Part shown: positions 10,019 through 18,956 of the stretch, in pieces
How the letters are laid out: each line of letters starts with the position of its first letter
How positions within the stretch are numbered: the first letter of the stretch is position 1
Assembly: GCA_028688815.1 (NCBI GenBank)
Contig: JAQTXJ010000013.1
Span: 1-41,493, forward strand
Reading direction: 5' to 3'
Source of the DNA: a bacterium
Lineage (GTDB): Bacteria > Hydrothermota > UBA3073 > JACQXS01 > JAQTXJ01
DNA length: 41,493 nucleotides
The notes under the pieces: model-generated
What the model was told of the DNA's origin: nothing
What the model saw: the letters and a program-made list of their open reading frames with translations, nothing else
Databases searched by the model: none
Program-made: the position numbers and the translations under genes

Positions 10019-11656
10019 TTATTTAACTACAATAAGCTTTTTAACCTCTGTACGCTCTGATTTTAACACGCAAAAATAAGTTCCTGCCGAAACTTTAATA
10101 CCTTTACTGTTTTTTGCATCCCAGCTTACAATTCCGCTTCTATTAAGTGGTTCAAACGTTTTAACAACTCTTCCTGCTTCATCCTGAATCAGGATTTGCC
10201 CTGTTTTGTTTTCGCTTGAAATTGAATATCTGATTACAGTGGTATTTTTTACCGGGTTAGGAAAACATACCAATTCAGTTTGCACAGGTTTTACAACTTC
10301 TTCCATACCGGCTTCCGAACATACATCAGCAGTTTGAAGTGTTGGAGTATTTGTTGTTACTGAGGGAGAACTATTAGTAGGCGTACAAATTGCTCCCGTA
10401 CTAACTGAAGTTCCGGTTATTCCAGGCGTATTAACTGTTACCGGGGCATCAACCCATGGACAATCAGGCGCCATTCCTCCGGCAGAATTTACTTTAACCA
10501 TTAAAAAATCATAATTACTACTGTAAGACACCGTTTCACCGGCAATTATGCATCCACCATCAGCAGTTAAACGCACCCCATTAGCACAATCGTTCTGTGC
10601 ACCTCCAAAAGCCTTTGACCACAATACGCTCCCTGATACATCCAATTTCATAACTAAAAAATCTGAATTACCTGCACCATAAGACTTAGTTTCACCAACT
10701 AATATATAATTATTACTCGCATCTTGTTGAATATACCATGGACAATCAAGTGCAGTACCTCCATAGGTTTTCACCCATGAAACTGCTCCACCGGAAGTTA
10801 ATTTTGCAAGCATAACATCGCCCTGCCCCGCTCCATAAGAATTAGTTATTCCTGCCACTACATAACCGCCATCTGAAGTCTGCTCTATTGCATTTGCTTC
10901 GTCATCCTGAGTACCTCCTAAAACCCTTGTCCATGAGACAGTACCGGTAGACGTTAACTTTACAACTAGAAAATCTTCTCCTCCTGAGCCATAAGAAGCA
11001 GTAAATCCATCTACTATAAATCCCCCGTCTGAAGTTTCCTGAACCCCATTTGTTCCTATTTCCAAATCTCCACCACCTAAAGTTTTTGCCCAGGAAATAT
11101 TACCTGTTGCATCTAATTTCATAACCAAAAACTCTCCACCGCTCGCAATTGAAGGATAGGAAAAAGTATACCCTAATACTATATACCCTCCATCTGAAGT
11201 TTGTTGTATTGCATTTGCGCCATCTATACTTGTCCCACCATAAGTTTTTGACCATGAAATAGCACCCGTTGATGTCAATTTTATAACAAGAAAATCTATA
11301 TCTCCTGCACCAAAAGATTTTGTTCCACCTGTTACTATATACCCACCATCTGCAGTTTGTTGAACGGAAAAGGCTTCGTCACGATCACTTCCACCATAAG
11401 TCTTTGCCCATAAAATATTAGCTGTTGAATCCAATTTAACAACTAAAAAATCTGTATTCCCGGCACCAAATGAAGTAGTATAACCGGTCATTATATAACC
11501 TTTATCAGTAGTCTGCTGAATATAACATCCATGATCGTCACCCGTTCCGCCAAAAGTTTTTGCCCATGAATCAGCATACAAAGAAAAACTTATACTATTT
11601 ACGAAAATATAACAAAAAACTCCTATTAAAACACTTTTTTTCATCTTTCCTCCCAT
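10019..11656 (-). CDS. Secreted 7-repeat propeller-like protein with C-terminal sorting (T9SS/FlgD-like) domain
   Basis: 545 aa; signal peptide, seven W-[AST]-K-T-[FY/L]-G-G repeats of ~50 aa, C-terminal CFPNPVKNTTVIRYSI...GTYFCVLKSERTEVKKLIVVK. Confidence 0.85.
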   Translation of the reverse strand: MGGKMKKSVLIGVFCYIFVNSISFSLYADSWAKTFGGTGDDHGCYIQQTTDKGYIMTGYTTSFGAGNTDFLVVKLDSTANILWAKTYGGSDRDEAFSVQQTADGGYIVTGGTKSFGAGDIDFLVIKLTSTGAISWSKTYGGTSIDGANAIQQTSDGGYIVLGYTFSYPSIASGGEFLVMKLDATGNISWAKTLGGGDLEIGTNGVQETSDGGFIVDGFTASYGSGGEDFLVVKLTSTGTVSWTRVLGGTQDDEANAIEQTSDGGYVVAGITNSYGAGQGDVMLAKLTSGGAVSWVKTYGGTALDCPWYIQQDASNNYILVGETKSYGAGNSDFLVMKLDVSGSVLWSKAFGGAQNDCANGVRLTADGGCIIAGETVSYSSNYDFLMVKVNSAGGMAPDCPWVDAPVTVNTPGITGTSVSTGAICTPTNSSPSVTTNTPTLQTADVCSEAGMEEVVKPVQTELVCFPNPVKNTTVIRYSISSENKTGQILIQDEAGRVVKTFEPLNRSGIVSWDAKNSKGIKVSAGTYFCVLKSERTEVKKLIVVK

Positions 11657-11840
11657 TCTATTAACTAATGTTATTATAAATATGATTTCAAAATCAAATT
11701 ATGTCAATCTTTTTTTAATTTACTCCAATATTATCAAAAATAACATTATCTTTTAAGCCGATTGCTTTTTGGATTTTTATTCTATTTTATGTATTAATTT
11801 TATGCTAATATCGCGGTTACTATAATTCTACTCTTTATTC

Positions 11841-12812
11841 TCACGAATTCTCTGCTTTAAGTTCCCTTGCCATCAAAGCTTCTATCGCTATTAAAGGTGA
11901 TTTTTTATTAAATAACACTTCGTGTACTTCCTGTGTTATAGGCATACTTACATTATATTTCTCGGACAATTCTACTGCTGCCGATGTTGTATCTATTCCC
12001 TCTGCCACTTCAACCATCTTTTCACGAATGTATTCCATAGAATAACCCTTCCCAATCAATTCTCCTACTTTGTGATTGCGTGAATCCGTGCTGAATGATG
12101 TAGTTATAAGGTCTCCTATACCTGAAAGCCCCGAAAATGTATCAGTATTGGCACCCATAACTACACCTAAACGGATGATTTCTCTTATCCCTCTTGTAAG
12201 TAATGCCCCTTTAGTATTGGCTCCGAGCCCCAATCCATCACAAATACCAGATGCTATGGCAATTATATTTTTTAATGCTCCGCCAAGCTCCGCTCCAATT
12301 ACATCCGAACTCGTATAAACCCTGAATGTTTTGGAATTTAAAATGTTTTGCACTAATTTTGCATTTTCTTTGCTCTTACACGCACAAACACAACTCGTCG
12401 GGATACCGCGAATTACCTCTCTTGCTATACTCGGTCCTGCAAGAACACAAATATTGTCTTCCGGAACCCCGGTTTCTTCTAATAAAACTTCTGACATCCT
12501 TTTAAGTGTAGTTTTTTCTAAACCTTTTGAAACACACAACAACACGGCATTCGTTTTTTTATATAATACTTTTGCTACATCACGCATCACTTGTGAAGGA
12601 ACGGCAAAAATAATAATGGAACAAGAGTCTATGGCATCATTAAAATCATACGTAATATTTACTTTATCCGGTATTTTATAGCCGGGTAAATATTTGGTAT
12701 TTTCCCTGTTTTCTATTTTTTCTATCGTCCATAAACTTACATTTGATTTATCACTAAGCATTATCGCTAGCGTAGTTCCCCAGTTTCCTGCTCCAAGAAT
12801 ACCTATTTTCAT
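11841..12812 (-). CDS. gpsA: Glycerol-3-phosphate dehydrogenase [NAD(P)+]; likely start at internal Met 12812 rather than 12875
   Basis: MKIGILGAGNWGTTLAIMLSDK, AGPSIAREVIRGIPTS, LGGALKNIIAIASGICDGLGLGANTKGALLTRG, LSGIGDLITT. Confidence 0.95.
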   Translation of the reverse strand: MKIGILGAGNWGTTLAIMLSDKSNVSLWTIEKIENRENTKYLPGYKIPDKVNITYDFNDAIDSCSIIIFAVPSQVMRDVAKVLYKKTNAVLLCVSKGLEKTTLKRMSEVLLEETGVPEDNICVLAGPSIAREVIRGIPTSCVCACKSKENAKLVQNILNSKTFRVYTSSDVIGAELGGALKNIIAIASGICDGLGLGANTKGALLTRGIREIIRLGVVMGANTDTFSGLSGIGDLITTSFSTDSRNHKVGELIGKGYSMEYIREKMVEVAEGIDTTSAAVELSEKYNVSMPITQEVHEVLFNKKSPLIAIEALMARELKAENS

Positions 12813-12896
12813 ATTCTGTATTTTATATATATTCTTATAAAAGTCAATTTTTTCTTGATTTTTTTCATTATTCAAGTATTCTGTATTTCACATAGC

Positions 12897-13694
12897 ATGA
12901 AAATATTATTTATAGGCGATATCATAGGTACCCCAGGAAAAGAAGTCGTTATAAAAAAACTTCCTACCTTGATAAAAGAAAATACTATAGATTTCGTCAT
13001 TGCAAATGCTGAATGTGTAAGCAAAAGTGCAAACAGTATTACACCTGAAGATGCTTTACTCCTAACAGATAGTGGTGTAAATTGCATAACAACAGGCGAA
13101 AGAGTATGGGGAAAACAAGAAATGATAGAATTTCTTACGACTAATTCCACTTCAAATTCTACCCCGGTACAATGCTCCATACTACGTCCCTTAAATTACC
13201 CACACGACGTTCCGGGTATCGGTAGTGCTATTTATCCGGAAGGCATAGCAGTAATAAACTTACTCGGCAGAGCCTTTCTTGCTAATATTGACTGCCCTTT
13301 CAGAACAGGACTGGCTGAAATAGAAAAAATTAGTTCTTCCGCTAAAATAATTATCGTTGACTTCCATGCTCAAACCACTGCAGAAAAACAAGCTTTTAGC
13401 TACTGGATAGAGGGGAAAGTATCAGCAGTAATTGGAACACATACAACGGCACAAACTAACGACGAAAAAATTATGTCCGGCGGAACTGCTTATATATCAA
13501 GCGTAGGAATGACAGGAGTACAAGATTCAATAAGTGGAATGGTCAAAGAACTATATGTCCAACATTTCATTACTGGTATTCCTGTAGAATTTAAACCCGC
13601 TCAAGGAGAAGGTAAATTAAACGGGGTAATTATAGAAATTGATAATTATACCGGAAAAGCAGTAACGATTCGAAAAATTAGCGGCTTATCTTGA
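12897..13694 (+). CDS. ymdB: YmdB-family metallophosphoesterase; likely start at 12897 rather than 12855
   Basis: MKILFIGDIIGTPGKEVV, NAECVS, VDFHAQTTAEKQAF, IGTHTTAQTNDEKIMSGGTAYISSVGMTG. Confidence 0.88.
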   Translation: MKILFIGDIIGTPGKEVVIKKLPTLIKENTIDFVIANAECVSKSANSITPEDALLLTDSGVNCITTGERVWGKQEMIEFLTTNSTSNSTPVQCSILRPLNYPHDVPGIGSAIYPEGIAVINLLGRAFLANIDCPFRTGLAEIEKISSSAKIIIVDFHAQTTAEKQAFSYWIEGKVSAVIGTHTTAQTNDEKIMSGGTAYISSVGMTGVQDSISGMVKELYVQHFITGIPVEFKPAQGEGKLNGVIIEIDNYTGKAVTIRKISGLS

Positions 13695-13710
13695 TCTTCT
13701 ATATTTCTAC

Positions 13711-14361
13711 TTATAAAATTTGCTTAATGCCTACCCCTAAGCCATAAAATATACTGCCATAACTTGTTTGAGTGGTAGCTCCGTTGGCCCCAAAATTGAA
13801 ACTTAACTCTCCAAAACACATAAATCTTGTCTTCTCATTTATTCTATATTCAAAACCTACAGGAGCCATAAATTTCATTTCAGTAATAGGAGTAGTAAAA
13901 GAACTATCATTTACTGTTATCTCTTTATCATACATTCTAAATTTAGGACCACAAGACACAAATGGACACCATTGAGCTTCTTCTTCTAAAGGAAAATAAT
14001 ATTTTACCAGCAAAGAGAACACATTGCCCGTTTCTTTATATTTAATGGCTTCATAAGTAATTAAACTAGTATCATTACCAGTGCTTGTTTCATAGTTGTA
14101 ATTGAATTCAATACCAAAAGTAGGTATTGCGCTAAACATTTTTGTATATTCTTTTCCACATTGAGGACAGTTAAATTTGCGGTTTAAAAAAAAGAAATTA
14201 CCCTCAATTGAAACTCCGCCTCCAAACCAGTATTGATTTCCGTTTGAACTTGTTGCTGTTTTATGTAATCCGTTAAACGGAACTTTAGCACCCACACTTA
14301 TTGGAAATACCCGGGTTGTTCCTAAAATAATTAACACCCACCCAAAAGCTATCTTTTTCAT
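13711..14361 (-). CDS. Putative outer-membrane beta-barrel-like protein; probable start at 14361
   Basis: MKKIAFGWVLIILGTTRVFPISVGAKVPF signal peptide; alternating hydrophobic strands, C-terminal GLGVGIKQIL; contains a CPQC motif. Confidence 0.55.
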   Translation of the reverse strand: MKKIAFGWVLIILGTTRVFPISVGAKVPFNGLHKTATSSNGNQYWFGGGVSIEGNFFFLNRKFNCPQCGKEYTKMFSAIPTFGIEFNYNYETSTGNDTSLITYEAIKYKETGNVFSLLVKYYFPLEEEAQWCPFVSCGPKFRMYDKEITVNDSSFTTPITEMKFMAPVGFEYRINEKTRFMCFGELSFNFGANGATTQTSYGSIFYGLGVGIKQIL

Positions 14362-14450
14362 AATTAACCTCCTGATGATTAAAGGTAATAGTTTAGTTTT
14401 TCCTGAAGTCAAACTGTGGCACACAAAATCAAAATCTCTACGCTTGAGAC

Positions 14451-14891
14451 CTACACCGCTTCACCCTTAAGTCTTTTCTCTTCTTTTTCTTGCCGTTTAG
14501 TTTCTCTAGCGTCTATCTTTTTCTTTCTCTCTTCATCAAACCCTAATAGTTCAATGAATGCAAGCTGTGCTCCATCACCTTTGCGAGGCGGCAACCTAAC
14601 TATTCTTGTAAAGCCACTTTTGCGTTCACCAAGTTTAGGAACAATAGTCGTCAAAAGATGTTTTATTATCTTTTTATCATTTCTCAATATTTTATTTAAC
14701 TCATAACGACTGGCTTCTCCTTTTTTGGCAAATGTAAGCGTCCTATCTATAACCTTACTCGATTCTTTGGCTTTCAAAATAGTAGTTACAATCCCGTAAT
14801 GTGTGAAAACATTCCTCATCAGATTAAACAGCGTTGCTTCTCTGTGAGATTTTGTGCGATTTAATTTTTTTACTTTATTCCCGTGTCTCAT
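14451..14891 (-). CDS. rplQ: 50S ribosomal protein L17
   Basis: MRHGNKVKKLNRTKSHREATLFNLMRNVFTHYGIVTTILKAKE. Confidence 0.96.
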   Translation of the reverse strand: MRHGNKVKKLNRTKSHREATLFNLMRNVFTHYGIVTTILKAKESSKVIDRTLTFAKKGEASRYELNKILRNDKKIIKHLLTTIVPKLGERKSGFTRIVRLPPRKGDGAQLAFIELLGFDEERKKKIDARETKRQEKEEKRLKGEAV

Positions 14892-15858
14892 TTTCTCCTA
14901 TCTTAAATGGAAGTTTTGCTCCAAATATAAGGTTATATCTCGCTAATAATTCAATAAGTTCAGCTAACGATTTACGACCAAAATTAGGATATTGCAACAT
15001 ATCCGCTTCAGTCTTCTGAACAAGATCTCCCAATGTTCCAATATCAGCTGCTTTTAAACAATTATGAGCTCTTACTGAAAGCTCAAGTCCATCTATCCTT
15101 ATTGCAAGAGTATCCCTTAATTTTTTCTCGGTTTCATCCATTTCCTGAACTCTTTCAATTTCTTCTTCTTTTCTTAATAACGTAAATATGTTAAAATGGT
15201 CATTTGCAATTGTAGACGCTAATGAAACCGCATCTTCAGGAATCATCTGCCCGTTTGTCCATACCTCTAAAATTAATTTGTCATAATCAGTTCTCCGCTC
15301 AATTCGTGTATGATCAATCTTATATTTAACTCTGCGAACCGGGGAGTAAAAAGCATCTAAATAAATCAAACCTACTTCAGATTCTTTCTTTAAAAATTCG
15401 GCAGCCACATAGCCTCTTCCGGTAGTAACGAAAAGTTCCGCACTAAAGTCTTTTATATCGTCTGTAACTGTTAAAATAAGCTGTTCAGGATTTATTATCT
15501 CACATTCACTGTCTGCTTTAATATCCCCTGCGGTTATTTCTCCCTTTTTATTTATTTTGAGAGAAAGCTTTTTCTCCAGCTTATTTATCAATTTTATGTT
15601 TATCTTCTTTAAATTAAGGATGATTTGAGACATATCTTCATAAACACCCGGAATTGTAGAAAATTCATGCGGAACATTATCGAATTTAATGGCTGAAATA
15701 GCCGCTCCTTGTATCGATGACAGAAGAATACGTCTCAGTGAATTTCCTATTGTCATGCCAAAACCAGGTTCAAGAGGAGAAAAAATAAACTTACCGTATT
15801 CATCAGTAGATTTTTCCACTTCTACCGCTTGAGGCATTTTAAATGGTAATAGTTTCAT
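14875..15858 (-). CDS. rpoA: DNA-directed RNA polymerase subunit alpha
   Basis: 327 aa; EPGFGMTIGNSLRRILLSSIQGAAI, C-terminal alphaCTD LSVRAHNCLKAADIGTLGDLVQKTEADMLQYPNFGRKSLAEL. Confidence 0.97.
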   Translation of the reverse strand: MKLLPFKMPQAVEVEKSTDEYGKFIFSPLEPGFGMTIGNSLRRILLSSIQGAAISAIKFDNVPHEFSTIPGVYEDMSQIILNLKKINIKLINKLEKKLSLKINKKGEITAGDIKADSECEIINPEQLILTVTDDIKDFSAELFVTTGRGYVAAEFLKKESEVGLIYLDAFYSPVRRVKYKIDHTRIERRTDYDKLILEVWTNGQMIPEDAVSLASTIANDHFNIFTLLRKEEEIERVQEMDETEKKLRDTLAIRIDGLELSVRAHNCLKAADIGTLGDLVQKTEADMLQYPNFGRKSLAELIELLARYNLIFGAKLPFKIGENETRE

Positions 15859-15898
15859 ATAATTTTACCTCCTTAAATAGTCCGAATTTTTATAATTG

Positions 15899-16888
15899 TC
15901 AAGATAAGATTTTAATTTGCTTAAATATTTTTGGTTTTAACGCCCTCTCTATTAAAGGGACAAAACAATTCATAATCAAAATTGCAAAACAAACACCTTC
16001 CGGTTGTGCTCCCCATAGCCTGATAAGTACAGTTATAACTCCACATCCTACGCCAAAAACCCACCTCCCTTCACGAGTTATAGGAGATGTTACATAATCC
16101 GTAGCCATAAAAAATGCTCCGAGAAATAATCCCCCCGCAAGGATATGAAAAATACCATTCACGGGAGTTATCCCAAACATATAAAACAATTGCATTAAAA
16201 TCCCTACGGTACCTATATATGACAATGGAATACGCCAATCAATATATTTCATTGCTATGAGAAAAATCCCCCCAAGCAACAGAAAAAGACATGATATTTC
16301 ACCTAATGTTCCCCCATATACACCTAAAAACAAATTTTTAATTGATTCTCCCGAGTTTAGCATTGATACTATTGCAGGGTTTCCCGAATTCATTTTTAAT
16401 ACCCCTAATGGAGCCACATTTGTAATTACATTCATATCGCTTATCGCTCCAAATTTAGGTGCTGACCATAAACTACTCATTGCCTGTGGCCACGAAGCCA
16501 CTATAAAAGCTCGTCCGGCAAGAGCAGGATTGATGAAATTGTACCCCAATCCACCAAAAGCTTGCTTTGCAACCACTATAGCAAAAATAACTCCTACTAT
16601 TGGTATCCATAAAGGAACTTTCACCGGTAAATTAAATGCAAGTAACATTCCCGTCAATATCGCACTTCCATCAAAATAAGTACGTCTTTTTTTTATAAGT
16701 ATTTGAACTATCGCTTCCGTTAAACATGCCACTCCGCAAGAAACAATAACAAGCCATAATGCGCGGATACCAAATGAGTATATCGACCATATAAAAGCAG
16801 GCACTAATGCAATTATTACCGTATATATTATACGGGGTATCGATATATCCCTATGTATATGAGGAGAAACCGAGACTACTAATTTCAT
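15899..16888 (-). CDS. rnfD: RnfD/NqrB-family electron transport complex membrane subunit
   Basis: 329 aa; polytopic; DGSAILTGMLLAFNLP, GGLGYNFINPALAGRAFIVASWP, FFMATDYVTSPITREGRWVFGVGCG. Confidence 0.85.
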   Translation of the reverse strand: MKLVVSVSPHIHRDISIPRIIYTVIIALVPAFIWSIYSFGIRALWLVIVSCGVACLTEAIVQILIKKRRTYFDGSAILTGMLLAFNLPVKVPLWIPIVGVIFAIVVAKQAFGGLGYNFINPALAGRAFIVASWPQAMSSLWSAPKFGAISDMNVITNVAPLGVLKMNSGNPAIVSMLNSGESIKNLFLGVYGGTLGEISCLFLLLGGIFLIAMKYIDWRIPLSYIGTVGILMQLFYMFGITPVNGIFHILAGGLFLGAFFMATDYVTSPITREGRWVFGVGCGVITVLIRLWGAQPEGVCFAILIMNCFVPLIERALKPKIFKQIKILS

Positions 16889-16901
16889 TATTTAGTGAAC
16901 T

Positions 16902-17087
16902 CTACCAGCTTGCTTTTCTTACACCCGGAATTTGACCACGAAGTGCAAGTTGTCGGAAGCAAATCCTGCATAACCCAAACTTCTTATAAACACCTCTTGG
17001 GCGACCGCACAGCTGACAGCGTTGATAACGACGGGTTTTATACTTAGCTGCCCTTTTTTGTTTTATTACCAGACACTTTTTTGCCAT
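16902..17087 (-). CDS. rpsN: 30S ribosomal protein S14, type Z (zinc-binding)
   Basis: 61 aa with CxxC...Cxx[39 protein letters not shown]. Confidence 0.95.
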   Translation of the reverse strand: MAKKCLVIKQKRAAKYKTRRYQRCQLCGRPRGVYKKFGLCRICFRQLALRGQIPGVRKASW

Positions 17088-17631
17088 AAGATTTCTTAAA
17101 TGGGATATTAAAAGCGGTTAATAGCTCTAATGAATCCTCTCTATGTTTACATCTAATTGTAAATGTCACATCCATACCTAAAACAAGTTTTACTTTATCA
17201 TAAGAAATTTCAGGGAATATATTCTGCTCTACAATACCAAAACTATAATTTCCCTTTCTATCAAAAGAATCAGGATTTAATCCCCTGAAGTCACGAACAC
17301 GGGGAAGAGCAAAAGTCACTAACCTTTCTAAGAACTCATACATGCGCTCTTTTCTTAATGTTACTTTACAACCAATCGCCTTGCCCTTCACTAACTTGAA
17401 AGAAGATATTGATTTGTGTGCTTGTGTTATTAATGGGCGCTGACCTGTTATCGTAGCTAATTGTTCACACGCTTCATCAAGTATTTTAGGTTCCTGAACG
17501 GCTTCCCCGATTCCCATATTTATCGTAATCTTCTTTAATTCCGGAACTTCATAAACATTAGTGTATTTAAGTTGCTTCATTAACTTAGGAATAATGTTTT
17601 TAGTATATTCTTCCTTTAAATTCACTCCCAT
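17044..17631 (-). CDS. rplE: 50S ribosomal protein L5
   Basis: 195 aa; [75 protein letters not shown]. Confidence 0.96.
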   Translation of the reverse strand: MGVNLKEEYTKNIIPKLMKQLKYTNVYEVPELKKITINMGIGEAVQEPKILDEACEQLATITGQRPLITQAHKSISSFKLVKGKAIGCKVTLRKERMYEFLERLVTFALPRVRDFRGLNPDSFDRKGNYSFGIVEQNIFPEISYDKVKLVLGMDVTFTIRCKHREDSLELLTAFNIPFKKSYGKKVSGNKTKKGS

Positions 17632-17639
17632 TTAATCTC

Positions 17640-18461
17640 CTATTTTAATAAATCATAATTTTCTACTACCTTTACATCTTTACGAAGGCTCAATAATAAA
17701 GAGTCCACTGCCGCATTTCTTCTCGGAATAGTAAGCGCATTATGAATCTTTTCTCTCATATTTTCATAAGTTACTTCCCCATCCTTAATTGGCTTCGTTC
17801 CAAGTAATTTTATTATATGATACCCATACATCGTCCGGATAGGAGCGCTTACTGCACCAATTTCTTTTAACGAAAATAATCCATCCTCTAACTCTGGAAT
17901 AGAAAGGTCTCCCGCTCGAACATAACCCATTACACCACCGTTAACAGCAGATTTGGAATCAATGGAATATTCTTTAGCAAGTTTGGAGAAATCAATTCCT
18001 TCTTTTAGTTGAGACATAATCTTATTAGCCTCTGCCTCATCCTTTAGTATTATTTGTGCAATTTCTCTTTCGGTATTATAATAATCCTTTCTTTCATCAA
18101 AATACTTCTTTACATCCTGCTCAGTTATTCCGCTTATTTTAGATAAATATTTTTCAAGATAATCATTTGCCAGCATCTGTTTCTGTAAAGTAATAAGTTT
18201 CAATTTTACATCTGCTTCCTTATTAAGCTTAGATTTTACAGCTCCTTCATATAGAAGTTCCGTATTAATCCACATTTTAACTAACTCTTTTTTCTGTTCT
18301 ATATCTAATGAAGCAGCATATTCCGGGGGAATAAGAGAATAAAACTGCTCTTCCGTAAGAACAGTCTTGCCGACTTTCGCTAATACCTTACTGTCATTTT
18401 TTTTACAGTTTGTTGAAAAAACAGCTAAAATTATACAAATTACTAACGTTTTATTAAACAT
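17640..18461 (-). CDS. Peptidyl-prolyl cis-trans isomerase (PpiC/SurA/parvulin), lipoprotein-like
   Basis: 273 aa; lipobox-like FSTNC; rotamase segment REIAQIILKDEAEANKIMSQLKEGIDFSKLAKEYSIDSKSAVNGGVMGYV...GYHIIKLLG. Confidence 0.9.
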   Translation of the reverse strand: MFNKTLVICIILAVFSTNCKKNDSKVLAKVGKTVLTEEQFYSLIPPEYAASLDIEQKKELVKMWINTELLYEGAVKSKLNKEADVKLKLITLQKQMLANDYLEKYLSKISGITEQDVKKYFDERKDYYNTEREIAQIILKDEAEANKIMSQLKEGIDFSKLAKEYSIDSKSAVNGGVMGYVRAGDLSIPELEDGLFSLKEIGAVSAPIRTMYGYHIIKLLGTKPIKDGEVTYENMREKIHNALTIPRRNAAVDSLLLSLRKDVKVVENYDLLK

Positions 18462-18543
18462 AAATAGCCTCTTTTTTAAATATTACAGATAAAAAAATTA
18501 AACAAATTTTTATAAGTTTTATTAAACATAAATTAAGTTTTTC

Positions 18544-18571
18544 ACTTTAGCTGTTTTTTTTTATAAGTCAA
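18544..18571 (-). promoter_or_regulatory. Putative promoter for the ppiC-rplE-rpsN-rnfD-rpoA-rplQ operon
   Basis: Reverse strand TTGACT-16 bp-TAAAGT; the -10 matches that of the putative tpl promoter. Confidence 0.4.
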
Positions 18572-18956
18572 GGAAAATTTTAAAAATACTTCTCAACATT
18601 CACACACTTAAACCTCAAATATTTAAACTTTCTGTATAATCCATGCCTATTTTATGCTAATTCGTGAATACAATAATATATTTTGCTTTTACTGGTTTAA
18701 TCTGTTATAAATCTCTGTCGAAATTTTCTTATGCTATTTGCTTATTTGCTGTTTTTTTCACTGGCTCACTACTCTGTTTGCTGGAAACATTATTCTGTTA
18801 CCCCGTTAGGACTTTCCCCCGTATATCTTTTTATTGTTATGTTTGGTGGCTCTATTACGCAGACTGCTTACCCTTATATTTTTCTATGCGACTATGTTGT
18901 GAAATTTTTCCGTTTTCTGTTTTTTTCTTGACACTTCCTTAAAAATAAACTAAAAA

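Noticed and set aside
18664-18942. 92- and 66-aa overlapping ORFs upstream of the TPR gene
   Set aside because: T-rich intergenic DNA, two overlapping frames, no domain; TTGACA at 18928 is too close to the ATG at 18957 to be its promoter.
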